NCBI GenBank assembly: GCA_015075625.1 | Contig: JABTTZ010000001.1 | Location: 806,001-870,000 of the forward strand | Reading direction: 5' to 3' | DNA from: Anaerolineales bacterium | GTDB taxonomy: Bacteria; Chloroflexota; Anaerolineae; Aggregatilineales; UBA2796 | Length of the DNA: 64,000 nucleotides | Shown: positions 1 through 9,407 of the stretch, in pieces | Position numbering within the stretch: the first letter of the stretch is position 1 | Layout of the letters: every line of letters starts with the position of its first letter | Notes under the pieces: model-generated | The model's input: only the letters and a program-made list of their open reading frames with translations | Databases searched by the model: none | Told to the model about the DNA's origin: nothing | Program-made: the position numbers and the translations under genes

Positions 1-1455
1 TTTGCCACAGCGCTCAGCGGGATATGGGGGACAAATCCCGATGTGCTGAAATTCTTTGATCACTTCTTTTGGTGGTCGGCGCTCGGCTTGATTGTTGCCT
101 TTCTGCCCTATTTCCCCTATACGAAACATGCGCATCTGTTCATGGCGCCGCTCAACTTCCTCACCCGCCCACAGCGCACTTCGCTTGGGGAGATGGAGAA
201 GGAAGACCTTGACGACGAGACAAAAGAGCAGTTTGGCGCGGCACGCTTGGAACACCTTTCCCAAACGGGGCTGGTCGATGCCTTTGCCTGCATCATGTGC
301 AACCGCTGTCAAGATGTCTGCCCCGCCTACACCACCGGCAAAGAACTCTCCCCTTCGGCGTTGGAGATCAACAAGCGCTTCATGATCAAAGAGCAAATGG
401 CGGCGTTTGCCGGTGGGGCGGAATCAAAAGACCCACTGGTCGGCTTTGCCATTAGCGAATCGGCAGTCTGGGCGTGTACCTCGTGCGGGGCGTGCGTCGA
501 TATTTGCCCGGTGGGCAACGAACCCATGCTCGATATCCTGGACATTCGGCGTGATTTGGCAATGGTGCAGGCATCCTTCCCAGGGGATCTCAAGAACGCT
601 TTTAATGGGATGGAGCGTCAGGGCAACCCCTGGCAGTTGAACGAAAGCCGCCTGAAGTGGGCAGAGGGCTTGGATGTACCAACAACCGACGACAACCCCA
701 ATTTTGAGATTCTCTACTGGGTGGGGTGTGCCGCCGCCTTTGAACCCCGCGCCCAACAAACCGCCCGCTCGTTCGTCCAATTGATGCGTTTGGCGGGGGT
801 GAATTTCGCCGTGTTGGGCGATCAGGAAGCCTGTACGGGGGATACCGCCCGCCGCGCCGGACGGGAAGACCTTTATCAGGCGATGGCGGAAACGAATGTG
901 GAGACGCTCAATGGCATTGGGATGGCGGAAAAACGCATCGTCACGATGTGTCCACATTGTCTCCATAACATCGGCAAGGAATACCATCAATTCGGCGGAA
1001 ACTACACGGTAATCCACAGCACCGAATTGATTGAGGAATTGATCACGAAAGGGAGACTTCCCGCCAGCGCCCATCCCAACCGCCAATCCAACGTGACCTT
1101 CCATGATCCATGCTACTTGGGACGGCAAAATGATATTGTCGATGCGCCGCGCAGCGTTCTAGAAAAAGGCTTAGGCGTGGCACTCACCGAGATGCCCCGA
1201 CATGGCAAGAAATCGTTCTGCTGTGGGGCGGGAGGGGCGCAGTTTTGGAAAGAAGAAGAACACGGTGATGCCCGCGTGAACCTGACGCGCTATACAGAGG
1301 CGAAAGAGACAGGAGCAGCGATAGTGGCTGTGGGATGCCCCTTCTGTATGCGTATGTTCAGCGATGCGAAGGGTGAAATCACCGATGGACCAGAAGTGAA
1401 GGATGTTGTTGAACTGATTTGGGAACGCCTGGAACCTGGCGCCCCGAAGAATTAA
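1..1455 (+). CDS. HdrD/GlpC-like (Fe-S)-binding protein, 5' partial
   Basis: The frame is open to the left edge, so the N-terminus lies outside the window; the first start inside is GTG at 43. Counting from it, a hydrophobic segment (about 8-25) looks like the last helix of a membrane domain. Two ferredoxin-type motifs follow (CIMCNRCQDVCP near 84, CTSCGACVDICP near 144), then two cysteine-rich CCG domains (HDPCYLGR, CCGAGG, VGCPFCMRM). This is the layout of heterodisulfide reductase D/GlpC-type electron-transfer proteins, which often carry an N-terminal nitrate-reductase-gamma-like membrane domain. It probably passes electrons between a soluble partner and quinones, but the partner is not visible. 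The family call is firm; the substrate is unknown. Confidence 0.88.
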   Translation, partial: FATALSGIWGTNPDVLKFFDHFFWWSALGLIVAFLPYFPYTKHAHLFMAPLNFLTRPQRTSLGEMEKEDLDDETKEQFGAARLEHLSQTGLVDAFACIMCNRCQDVCPAYTTGKELSPSALEINKRFMIKEQMAAFAGGAESKDPLVGFAISESAVWACTSCGACVDICPVGNEPMLDILDIRRDLAMVQASFPGDLKNAFNGMERQGNPWQLNESRLKWAEGLDVPTTDDNPNFEILYWVGCAAAFEPRAQQTARSFVQLMRLAGVNFAVLGDQEACTGDTARRAGREDLYQAMAETNVETLNGIGMAEKRIVTMCPHCLHNIGKEYHQFGGNYTVIHSTELIEELITKGRLPASAHPNRQSNVTFHDPCYLGRQNDIVDAPRSVLEKGLGVALTEMPRHGKKSFCCGAGGAQFWKEEEHGDARVNLTRYTEAKETGAAIVAVGCPFCMRMFSDAKGEITDGPEVKDVVELIWERLEPGAPKN

Positions 1456-1470
1456 GTACCTTACCACAAT

Positions 1471-1866
1471 AATTTCTAAAGAACCCCTATCCCCCCCTAC
1501 CCCCTTTCTCCGTACACAGGGAAAGGGGGAGGGATTCTCTCTGTGTTTACGGGGTGGAGATTAGGGTTTTCAAGTCCCGAAGGGGTGGCTGCTTTCAGTC
1601 CGCTGCTTTAGCGGCGGAGGCTGACGGGCGGTGATGGGCGCAAAGCTGTCAACAGACCCTAGGAGTCCATCAAGAGGGTAAGCATAGAATGAGACCACCC
1701 TCATCCCCCTGCAACCCGCCTTCACCATGTACCCGCTCTCCGTATGGGAGAAGGGGGAATCACGTCTTTGAGGGGACTTCCCCCTCACCCCCTCGCCCGC
1801 AGCATGTCTCCCCCTTTCCCTGTTTATGGGGAAAGGGGGAGGGGGTAGGGGTTCGTTTAGAAATTA
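1471..1866. repeat. Hairpin-rich intergenic element with imperfect terminal inverted repeats (family A copy 1)
   Basis: This fills the gap between two convergent genes. The ends (1471-1507 and 1831-1865) are imperfect inverted repeats of about 36 bp, each carrying AATTTCTAAA and a C/G-run hairpin. Inside, 1562-1667 is an inverted copy of the unit found at about 38290-38465 and 57765-57955; all share GCCGCTAAAGCAGCGG, CTGAAAGCAGCCACCCC (or a variant) and TGTTGACAG. No convincing coding sequence is present. It looks like a non-autonomous MITE/REP-like element, and the hairpins may also help end transcription. Confidence 0.7.
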
Positions 1867-1880
1867 CGGTGGCGAGGGAC

Positions 1881-2828
1881 TTAGTTGTTCTTGCGTCCGG
1901 GCTGACCGGGCTGCCCACCCTGCCCATCACGTCCGGGCATCCCCGGCATACCGGGCATCCCCCCGCCGCCCATGCCTTCCATACGAATCTCGCGCCGGTC
2001 GTGGTCGCCTTCAAACCCACCGCCTGAACGAGCAAGCAAATTCAACACGCGATCCAAGATGCGGCTTTTCTCACCCTCTACAGAGGCAGGGGCGATCAAC
2101 CCCTCGGCAACATCCTTATCAATCGCCTCTGTGTACGCCTTCACCAGCGCATCAATCACCGTCTGGAGCGCCACACCCTTTGACTGCGCGTAGGTGGCAA
2201 TGGAGGTGTTGTTATCGAGCGCCTTGACCAGATCGGCACAGGAGACGCCCAGTGCGGCGGCGGCTACTACTGCGGGCTTCACCGTGTTCCGGGGGCTGAT
2301 TTGCCCACCCATATGCCCGCCCCCCATACTCACAACCATGATTTCCACACGCCCCACTTCACCGGGCTGCACGGGTTGGCTGCCCGTCTCTGGCGCGGCG
2401 GGAGTCGCTTCGCTGTTTGCTGGAGGCTGCCCGATGGTGCGTCCCATCCGCCCAATTGGGGTGTTGTTCTTCAGGGCGTCGGCTTGCTCTTGGGTCAGCA
2501 ACCCATCGGCAACCGCCTGATCAATCTCGGCGTTACGGGCTTCGGTCAACGCCGCTTGGAGTGCCTCAACGGTGACGCCCTTTGCCTTCGCCACATCGGA
2601 GAGCGTTTTTCCGCCCACCAACGCGGCGCGGAGTTCGGCAGCAGTCATCGTCAGGACTTTGGCGGCAACCTCGGTAGTATCTATCGTGCTGCACGCCGCG
2701 TAATTCATGATAAAGCCTGCCCCGCCGCCTTGCGCAGCCGCCGGACTTGCCAAGCCAACCGCCCCCCCACCGATCACAACGGCAGCAAAAGCAGAGGCAA
2801 CCAACTTACGGTACTTCATCGTTTTCAT
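1881..2828 (-). CDS. Secreted protein with two helical repeats and a collagen-like Gly-Pro-Met tail
   Basis: The 315-residue product starts with a clear Sec signal peptide (basic start, hydrophobic core, cleavage near ASPAAAQ). Two homologous helical modules follow, at about 50-120 and 185-270, sharing a pattern of LSDVAKAKGV/IATYAQSKGV, then an alanine-rich helix, then an I-D-x-x-VA-x-GL turn. The last 30 residues are a collagen-like run of Gly, Met and Pro (GMPGMPGMPGRDG). The ATG at 2828 has an AGGAAGG ribosome site just upstream. I do not recognise a named family; the helical modules loosely resemble periplasmic stress or metal-sensing helical proteins, but that is speculation. Confidence 0.75.
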   Translation of the reverse strand: MKTMKYRKLVASAFAAVVIGGGAVGLASPAAAQGGGAGFIMNYAACSTIDTTEVAAKVLTMTAAELRAALVGGKTLSDVAKAKGVTVEALQAALTEARNAEIDQAVADGLLTQEQADALKNNTPIGRMGRTIGQPPANSEATPAAPETGSQPVQPGEVGRVEIMVVSMGGGHMGGQISPRNTVKPAVVAAAALGVSCADLVKALDNNTSIATYAQSKGVALQTVIDALVKAYTEAIDKDVAEGLIAPASVEGEKSRILDRVLNLLARSGGGFEGDHDRREIRMEGMGGGGMPGMPGMPGRDGQGGQPGQPGRKNN

Positions 2829-2867
2829 GGTGTGTTTTCCTTCCTGATATGTTCTGAACGTACTTTC

Positions 2868-2899
2868 AGTCTATGCCTTCGGCATGAAGAAGATATGAA
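2868..2899 (-). promoter_or_regulatory. Candidate activated promoter with 11-bp direct repeat
   Basis: Upstream of the secreted protein, reading on the reverse strand, TTCAT occurs twice exactly 11 bp apart (2895-2899 and 2884-2888), followed 10 bp later by the -10-like TAGACT (2868-2873). Tandem sites at 11-bp spacing replacing a -35 box are typical of OmpR/PhoB-type response regulators. No regulator is encoded next to it. Confidence 0.35.
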
Positions 2900-3004
2900 G
2901 ACGGTGTGCAGGTCTGCGAAAGACGATGAGTGAATCATGAACGCGGGTATCGGGGTATCATCATCAGGGAAAGTTAGGCTCAAAAGAGATTCAATAGGTG
3001 TTTT

Positions 3005-4030
3005 ATGCGTTTAGGACTTATGCTCGGTTATTCTGGGTCAACGATTGATCTTCCCATCGATCTGGCTCAAGAGGCGGATCGCCTCGGTTATTACGCCCTG
3101 TGGACGGCGGAGGCTTATGGATCAGATGCGGTGACGCCACTGGCGTGGCTTGGCGCGTTGACAAAAACAATCCACCTCGGCACGGCAATCATGCAAATGC
3201 CCGCCCGCACTCCGGCGAATACCGCCATGACCGCCATCACACTTGACCAGCTTTCCGGGGGGCGGTTTTTATTAGGGCTGGGCTTGTCCGGTCCGCAAGT
3301 TGTTGAGGGGTGGCACGGGCAGCGCTACGGGAAACCTCTCGTGCGGACACGCGAATACATCAGCATTATCCGCGCTATTCTGCGACGCGAAAAACCGCTT
3401 GTTTATGAGGGTGAGGAATATCAGATTCCCTACACGGGGGAAGGCGCAACCGGACTGGGAAAACCCCTCAAGTCGATTTTGCATGGTCGCCCCGATCTTC
3501 CCATTTACCTTGCCGCTGTCGGACCGAAAAATGTCCAGCAGGCGGCGGCGATTGCCGATGGCTGGCTACCGATTTTCTTTTCCCCAGAGCGCTATGCCGA
3601 ATCCTTTCAAGCGCAGATTGACGCTGGTTTGGCGGCGGCGGGAAAGACGATTGCCCAGTTCGACATTGCGCCGAGTGTTCCTGTTGTTATGGGAACAGAT
3701 TTAGAAGCCTGTCGCCTCGCGGTGAAGCCCTTTCTCGCCCTTTACATCGGCGGGATGGGGGCGAAAGACAAAAATTTCTATTTTGATCTTGCTTGTCGCT
3801 ATGGCTACGAAGGCGAAGCGGTGACCGTCCAAACCCTCTTTATGGAAGGGAAAAAGTTCGAGGCAGCGCTTGCCGTACCCGACGCCCTTGTTGATGAGAT
3901 CGCCCTCGTCGGGACGCGGGAGCGGATTCGGGATCGTCTAACGGCATGGCGGGAAAGCCCGATCACGACGCTGAACCTGAGCATGGCGGATATGGCAGCC
4001 GTGCGGACGATGGCGGAACTCGTCCTTTAG
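3005..4030 (+). CDS. LLM-class flavin-dependent oxidoreductase (F420 or FMN type)
   Basis: The 341-residue luciferase-like monooxygenase fold is recognised by the opening strand [11 protein letters not shown], the early motif [19 protein letters not shown], the segment [14 protein letters not shown] followed by [11 protein letters not shown], and the barrel segment [23 protein letters not shown]. Length and motifs match the class often annotated as F420-dependent LLM oxidoreductases, common in Chloroflexota and Actinobacteria. The cofactor (F420 or FMN) and substrate cannot be read from sequence. The gene is monocistronic and converges on the GT9-GT26 gene, with three bases between the stops. 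ATG at 3005. Confidence 0.9.
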   Translation: MRLGLMLGYSGSTIDLPIDLAQEADRLGYYALWTAEAYGSDAVTPLAWLGALTKTIHLGTAIMQMPARTPANTAMTAITLDQLSGGRFLLGLGLSGPQVVEGWHGQRYGKPLVRTREYISIIRAILRREKPLVYEGEEYQIPYTGEGATGLGKPLKSILHGRPDLPIYLAAVGPKNVQQAAAIADGWLPIFFSPERYAESFQAQIDAGLAAAGKTIAQFDIAPSVPVVMGTDLEACRLAVKPFLALYIGGMGAKDKNFYFDLACRYGYEGEAVTVQTLFMEGKKFEAALAVPDALVDEIALVGTRERIRDRLTAWRESPITTLNLSMADMAAVRTMAELVL

Positions 4031-4033
4031 TTG

Positions 4034-5914
4034 TTAGTCGTGGAAACCAAAGGGCGGGCGTGATCCCCGACGCAGCACCGCCAACGCAAAACGCGGCAAA
4101 CGCAGCATCCGCCGCCAACGCCAGGGCTGCATCACCAAGCGGTGCAGCCACTCCATACCCGCCCGCTGCGCCCAACGAGGGGCGCGTTTTGCCACGCCCG
4201 CGGCAAAGTCAAACGCCCCGCCGACGCCAATCACAACGCGCACCTCCAAACGAGGCAAATTCCGTGCGATCCATTTTTCTTGTGCGGGTGACCCATAGGC
4301 AAGAAAGAGGATGTCTGCCCCCGCCGCGTTGATGCCCGCCACAAGGGTATCTTCATCCTCAGCGCTTGGCGTCCCGCTGTGCGTCCCCACAATCTGTAGA
4401 CCCGGATAGCGATCCTGAAAAACCGTCGCTACCTTCTCGGCAACCCCCGGCGCCGCCCCCAACAGGTAGAGCCGCCAGCCCTCTCGCGCCGCCCGTTCGC
4501 TGATCAACGGCAGCCCATCCGAGCCAGTGACACGCTCCGGCAGCGCCGTTCCCAACCGCCGCCCCGCCCAAAGCAGCCCGACCCCATCCGCCGTCACCAG
4601 ATCGGCGCGATTCAAAATATCGAAAAATAAACTGTCCCGTTGGGCAATCATCACCAGTTCGGGGTTGGCAGTGGCGATCATTCGGGGGCGCGGAAGTCCA
4701 TCGCCAATCCATGTCCCAATGCGGCTGAACAGTTCCTCAAAGGTGATCGGATCGAGCGGAATCCCCAAGACACGGAAGCGATTCGCCGCCCCCACTTCTG
4801 GCGGGGCAGTCTGGCGTGGGGGAGCGTTCCCCTCCATTGCCGCGATCACCGCTGCTGTGGGAATCGCCTTCATGCATGTCCGTGCCGCGCAGCCCGTCCG
4901 CAAACCCGCCGTGTGGTGAACATACCCACACGGACTGCACAGCGAAGGGCTGCGCAAGATCACCGCCGATTCCGACCATGCCCGCCATGCCTCGGCGTTT
5001 GTCGCCCCAAAGGGACTAATCACTTGCAAGCCCGGTATGGCAGCGGCAAGGTGCATCACGCCGGAATCACCCCCCACAAAGAGCGTGCAGCGCTCCAAAA
5101 GCGCCGCCAATTGGTTTAGTGTTGTTCTGCCGACAAGGTTTACGGCAATGTCCCGTGTTTCCATCCCCTCAAGAACGGACTCGGCATCGTCCCCTTTGCC
5201 GCCCACCACCATGACCGTATGCCCGCGTTGGCGGTGCAAATAATCGGCAACCTCGGCAAATTTCGCCGCATCCCAACGCCGCGCCGGATTCAATCCTCCG
5301 CTGCCTGGGTGAATCGCGGCATAGGTCTTGCCCGCTGGAAGGGTTTCCTCTGCCCACGCCCGCTCAAGGGCGCTGATGCCGACGGTCAGGTGATGATTCG
5401 CCGTGTGCGCTCCCAAGACCTCGGCAAGGGCAAGCCAATAACCCACCTGATGCCGCGCCCCAAAGCCACCATCGGTTACCCTGTGGCTGAAAAACCACCC
5501 GCGTCCGTTATCCAGCCCCACACGGACTCGCGCTCCGACGGCGCGTTGAATGAAGGCGTGTTTTAGCGCCCCAAAACGAGTGGAGAGTTGGTGAAAGGTG
5601 ATTGTTGTGTCGTAACGGCGGCGGCGAAGATCGCCCGCCAGCGTCCACAACGCCCGCTGTGAAGAGGGTTTGAGCAAATCACGTGCTGCTTCCCACCCGC
5701 GCACGGTGAAGGGGATGATCGTATCGACCAACCCGGTGTGCGCCAAGATCGGCGCGGCGTGGGGTGTTGTCAGGATGTCAATTTGGGCAGTAGGGAAGGT
5801 TTCGCGCAGCGCCCGTAGTGCCGGCGTCACACAGATCAGATCGCCAATGTCACCGATCTTCACGGCAAGGAGACGCTGTGGGATAGGGGGGGCAATCCTT
5901 GTATCGGGGGTCAT
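4034..5914 (-). CDS. Two-domain glycosyltransferase: GT9 (heptosyltransferase-like) fused to GT26 (WecG/TagA/CpsF)
   Basis: 626 residues. The N-terminal half (about 10-360) is a GT9 ADP-heptose-type transferase, with LLAVKIGDIGDLICVTPALR at the start, the donor-site segment HPGSGG and the late motif FVGGDSGVMHLAAAI. The C-terminal part (about 385-610) is a complete GT26 domain with TANPELVMIAQ, LVTADGVGLLWAGRR, FLAYGSPAQEKWI, GVGGAFDFAAG and RAPRWAQRAGMEWLHRL. The two domains are normally separate enzymes. The gene overlaps the upstream GT4 gene by ATGA (5911-5914), so it is the last gene of a coupled operon, probably for a surface glycan. Sugars and acceptor are unknown. Confidence 0.9.
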   Translation of the reverse strand: MTPDTRIAPPIPQRLLAVKIGDIGDLICVTPALRALRETFPTAQIDILTTPHAAPILAHTGLVDTIIPFTVRGWEAARDLLKPSSQRALWTLAGDLRRRRYDTTITFHQLSTRFGALKHAFIQRAVGARVRVGLDNGRGWFFSHRVTDGGFGARHQVGYWLALAEVLGAHTANHHLTVGISALERAWAEETLPAGKTYAAIHPGSGGLNPARRWDAAKFAEVADYLHRQRGHTVMVVGGKGDDAESVLEGMETRDIAVNLVGRTTLNQLAALLERCTLFVGGDSGVMHLAAAIPGLQVISPFGATNAEAWRAWSESAVILRSPSLCSPCGYVHHTAGLRTGCAARTCMKAIPTAAVIAAMEGNAPPRQTAPPEVGAANRFRVLGIPLDPITFEELFSRIGTWIGDGLPRPRMIATANPELVMIAQRDSLFFDILNRADLVTADGVGLLWAGRRLGTALPERVTGSDGLPLISERAAREGWRLYLLGAAPGVAEKVATVFQDRYPGLQIVGTHSGTPSAEDEDTLVAGINAAGADILFLAYGSPAQEKWIARNLPRLEVRVVIGVGGAFDFAAGVAKRAPRWAQRAGMEWLHRLVMQPWRWRRMLRLPRFALAVLRRGSRPPFGFHD

Positions 5915-7032
5915 TGGGCTGCCCCTTCCAATGTTTTCATCGTCTGGATGGCTGCCGTTTTCCAGGTGAACTCTGCTGCTTGTACCATCCCCCGTGCGAT
6001 TAACCCCTGTCGAACATCGGCGCTGCCCGCCATGTGTGCCATTGCCCCGGCAATTTCCTCCACGCTCAGCGGGTCAACGTAGAGTGCCGCTGTTCCCGCC
6101 AATTCGGGAAGGGAGGAGGTGATCGCCGTGATCACCGGCGTCCCACAACGCATCGCCTCAATCACGGGCAGCCCGAATCCCTCGTACAGCGAAGGGAACA
6201 CGAGCGCCAACGCCCCACTGATCAGCGCCGGAGCATCTTCCGCTGGGACGTAACCGGGGAGGATCACCCGTTTTTGAATCGATTCAGGCAGGGGGGCAAT
6301 CACATCGCGCTGGACATCCAAAATCCACCCGGCTTTCCCCGCCACCACCAAGCCGATCTCGGAATTCCCACTCGCCTGTAGCCAGAGTGAATAGGCTTGC
6401 GTCAAACGGGGGACATTTTTGCGCGGTTGGATCGTCCCTAAAAAGAGAAAATAGCGTTCAGGAAGGGTGTATTTCAGCCGTACAGCGGCAATCTCATCAT
6501 CAGGAGCGCGGCTGACGCCCTCCACGCCGAGGTGGATCACATCGATCTTATCCGAAGGGGTTTCGTAATGCCGAACCAAATCGTCCCGCGTTGCCCCACT
6601 GACAGCGATCACCCGCGCTGCACGGTTAGCGCTGTAGCGCGTTGTCAGGTCAAGGTAGAGCCGCTCTCGACGGGGGTGCGCTTGCGGAAAATAGAGATAG
6701 CCCAGATCGTGAGCCGTGAACACCGCCCGACCGGGGAAAACGAAGGGGAGGGTGTGGGCGGGGACAAAGGTGACATCGGGGCGATCTTTTCGCAAGGCGG
6801 CGGCAAAACGGAGGTGCGTCCACGCCCGCCGAAAGGGAATCACACAGTGGCGAACATGAGGAAAAGGCGGGAACAAATCGCCCGGATCGTCCCGAAAATA
6901 GAGAGTGAAACGATGCTCTGTTTCAAGACGCAGCAAGGCTTGGAGCAAGTGATAGGCGTACTGCTCTGTTCCCGTCCGGCGGCGAATGGTCGTCCGGCTG
7001 GCATCAATGGCAATGGAGAGCGGGCGGCTCAC
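5911..7032 (-). CDS. GT4-family glycosyltransferase
   Basis: A 373-residue retaining glycosyltransferase with a GT-B fold. The donor-binding signature FPSLYEGFGLPVIEAMRCG lies in the C-terminal half, and FLFLGTIQPRKNVPRL opens the C-terminal Rossmann domain. The frame can extend upstream to 7095, but the GTG at 7032 is preferred: it forms a GTGA overlap with the stop of the preceding gene and puts SIAIDASRTT at the N-terminus, as in the family. It is middle gene of a coupled trio (membrane protein, GT4, GT9-GT26). Confidence 0.88.
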   Translation of the reverse strand: MSRPLSIAIDASRTTIRRRTGTEQYAYHLLQALLRLETEHRFTLYFRDDPGDLFPPFPHVRHCVIPFRRAWTHLRFAAALRKDRPDVTFVPAHTLPFVFPGRAVFTAHDLGYLYFPQAHPRRERLYLDLTTRYSANRAARVIAVSGATRDDLVRHYETPSDKIDVIHLGVEGVSRAPDDEIAAVRLKYTLPERYFLFLGTIQPRKNVPRLTQAYSLWLQASGNSEIGLVVAGKAGWILDVQRDVIAPLPESIQKRVILPGYVPAEDAPALISGALALVFPSLYEGFGLPVIEAMRCGTPVITAITSSLPELAGTAALYVDPLSVEEIAGAMAHMAGSADVRQGLIARGMVQAAEFTWKTAAIQTMKTLEGAAQ

Positions 7033-7832
7033 GGACGGGGGCGGATTGCCAATGGAAGCAGCAAGAGCGCCGCCCCCAACAAAAACAAGGACCAATAGGT
7101 ACTCAACACGGTGAGCAGTTCCGTCGGGATTAACCCGCTGAGGATGGGCAAGGCAGCAGCGCCAGCGACGATAAACCCTAACGCCGGAAGGATCAATCCC
7201 CGTTCGTTGGTGCGCCCTAAAAGGAAGGTGATCCCGATTGCCCCCCCAATTGCCATCAAGCTGTAGGCAAATACCCCCGAAACCGAGAGTGTCCCATTAG
7301 CAAGAAGGGCAAGAAAGGCAACCCATGCCAGCAGACTTAACCCCAAGACGCTCAGCCCGCTCTCGCGCCGCCCATTGAGAAGGAAACGCCCCACCAGTGC
7401 TAACCCTGTTCCCCCCGCTGCCACACTCGCGATGAATGTCCCTCCAATGCGCCCCGGTTCAAAGGCATCAATGACACCCAAAATGCCGACAACCAGCAAG
7501 GTGAGCGCTGTTGGGATCATGCTGATCTGGGTACGGCGCTGCGCTCGGTATGCGGTGGCGCGTGGCGCACGGGCGAGATCACCTACCGCATCAGCATCGG
7601 AAGGGCGAGGAAGATCAGCCACAGGGGTGCTGCGGAGCCCTTCTTCCCCACCAGCCATGACATAAATGCGTCCGGGGGCATTTTCTTCATCAAGCGGTGT
7701 ATCGGCGGTGGTGAGCGTATCGGCGCTCCCCTCGAAAGAGTCTACAGTGTCAGCAGTTTCAAGCGGCGCGAAACGATCCCTATCGGGTAGTTCCGGCGCA
7801 TCAGGTATAGGGGGGAAGGATTCATCAGTCAT
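7029..7832 (-). CDS. Membrane protein with acidic N-terminal region and about six TM helices
   Basis: About 267 residues from ATG at 7832; a TTG at 7877 is possible but adds an atypical tail. Residues 1-110 are acidic and low in complexity (Asp, Glu, Pro, Ser, Thr) and probably disordered in the cytoplasm. About six hydrophobic helices follow, starting with IPTALTLLVVGILGVIDAF. I recognise no named family. The stop overlaps the start of the GT4 gene, and the gene follows nuoN by about 54 bp in the same direction, so it could be read through from the complex I operon. Confidence 0.7.
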   Translation of the reverse strand: MTDESFPPIPDAPELPDRDRFAPLETADTVDSFEGSADTLTTADTPLDEENAPGRIYVMAGGEEGLRSTPVADLPRPSDADAVGDLARAPRATAYRAQRRTQISMIPTALTLLVVGILGVIDAFEPGRIGGTFIASVAAGGTGLALVGRFLLNGRRESGLSVLGLSLLAWVAFLALLANGTLSVSGVFAYSLMAIGGAIGITFLLGRTNERGLILPALGFIVAGAAALPILSGLIPTELLTVLSTYWSLFLLGAALLLLPLAIRPRP

Positions 7833-7886
7833 AGCGGATTCTTGTTTGTTTAGGGGCGCACACGGTGGTGCGCCCAATGGCTAAGG

Positions 7887-9401
7887 CTAGGAGAATAACC
7901 CCTCTGCCGCCCGACGTGCAAAGTCAAAGATGGGCGTTGCCAAGAAGGTGCCAAGCAAGATCACCAAGATGGTGGCGATGCTCAACGCCCAGACGTAAGG
8001 TGGGCTGACGGTAATTGGCTTGTCCTCATCCACGCCAGCGTCCACAAAGAGAACTTTGATCACGATGATGTAGTAGTAAAGGGCGATCATCGCGTTCAAG
8101 ATGCCCACCACCGCCAACCATGTCAGGTTAGAATCGACGGCGGCTTTGAATAGGAAGAACTTTCCGAAGAAGCCCGCCGCTGGCGGAATGCCTGCCAACG
8201 AGAGCAAGGCGATAGTCAAGACCAGCGCCAAGCCCAAATTACGCCGTGAAAGTCCAGCGAAATCGGCAATCATCTCGCTGTCCTTCACTTTTGAAACGAC
8301 GATGATCACGCCGAAGGCGGCGAGATTGGTCAGGATATACATCGCCATATAGAAGCCAAGCGCGGCGATACCAGCACCCGGGGCGCTCCCCGGTTGTCCG
8401 GCAACTGCCGCCACACCGATCAGCGCGTAACCGGCTTGGGCAATCGAGGAATAGGCGATTAGCCGTTTGATGTTCTTCTGGACAAGGGCAAACAGGTTCC
8501 CCACTGTCATCGTCACAACGGCGAGAATAGCGATGATCTGCACCCAGAAGCGGGTGGGATCATTCCCCTGAAAGACGATGATGAAAAAGCGTGCCATCAG
8601 GGCGAAGCTGGCCGCTTTACTGGCGACGCTGATGTAGGCAGTGACGGGCGTTGGCGCTCCCTCATAAACATCGGGCGTCCAGAAGTGAAATGGTACGGCG
8701 CTGATCTTGAAGCCAAACCCAACGAGGATCATGATCATTGCCAAGATCAGCGGAAGGGTGGCTGCCGGATCGGAGGCGCGGCTGAAGATCGCCGCGATCT
8801 GCCCTCCTATGGCGTAAAAGTTTGTGCTGCCCGTAAAGCCGTAGAGCAAGCTGAAGCCGTAGAGCATCACCGCTGAGGTGAACGCCCCAAAGAGGAAGTA
8901 TTTGATCCCCGCCTCGGCGCTGCGGGCGCTGTTTGTGAGGAAGCCAGCGAGGATGTACAGGCTGACCGAGAGCGTCTCAAGGGCGATGAACGCCATGATC
9001 AAATCCGCTGCCCCCGCCATCAGGCAGCCGCCGAGCGTTGCCACAACGAGGATGGCGTAGAACTCCCCCATTCGTCCAATGGTGGGGCTGTCCAAGCTGA
9101 TCAAGCAGGTGATTCCCGCCCCCACCAAGATTGCCGTGACGAAAAACTGGGTCAGCACATCGTAACGGTACATCCCCCCCAAAAGAAGCTGCGCCTCTGC
9201 TGCGGGGGGTTGGATGAGGAACGACACAAGGGCGATCCCAAACAAACTGACCGCCGTGATCAGCCCAATCTCGCGGCGGCGGCTTGCCTTCCAAAAAGCA
9301 TCGAGCAAGCCCACCGTCATGCCTAGCACCGTGAGTAACAGCGCCGGGAGCATGGCGAGCAGGTTCATTGCTCCATCGGAATTCACAACGACGTTTTGCA
9401 T
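7887..9401 (-). CDS. nuoN: NADH-quinone oxidoreductase subunit N
   Basis: 504 residues with about 14 TM helices: the antiporter-like subunit of the complex I membrane arm. Key charged residues are in place: TM5 glutamate (IALETLSVSLYILAG), TM7 lysine (GFGFKISAVPFHFWTPDVYEG), TM8 lysine (VASKAASFALM) and TM12 lysine (GFFGKFFLFK). It is the last nuo gene, six bases after nuoM2. It is predicted to be a proton-pumping subunit. Confidence 0.95.
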   Translation of the reverse strand: MQNVVVNSDGAMNLLAMLPALLLTVLGMTVGLLDAFWKASRRREIGLITAVSLFGIALVSFLIQPPAAEAQLLLGGMYRYDVLTQFFVTAILVGAGITCLISLDSPTIGRMGEFYAILVVATLGGCLMAGAADLIMAFIALETLSVSLYILAGFLTNSARSAEAGIKYFLFGAFTSAVMLYGFSLLYGFTGSTNFYAIGGQIAAIFSRASDPAATLPLILAMIMILVGFGFKISAVPFHFWTPDVYEGAPTPVTAYISVASKAASFALMARFFIIVFQGNDPTRFWVQIIAILAVVTMTVGNLFALVQKNIKRLIAYSSIAQAGYALIGVAAVAGQPGSAPGAGIAALGFYMAMYILTNLAAFGVIIVVSKVKDSEMIADFAGLSRRNLGLALVLTIALLSLAGIPPAAGFFGKFFLFKAAVDSNLTWLAVVGILNAMIALYYYIIVIKVLFVDAGVDEDKPITVSPPYVWALSIATILVILLGTFLATPIFDFARRAAEGLFS

Positions 9402-9407
9402 TGCGGT

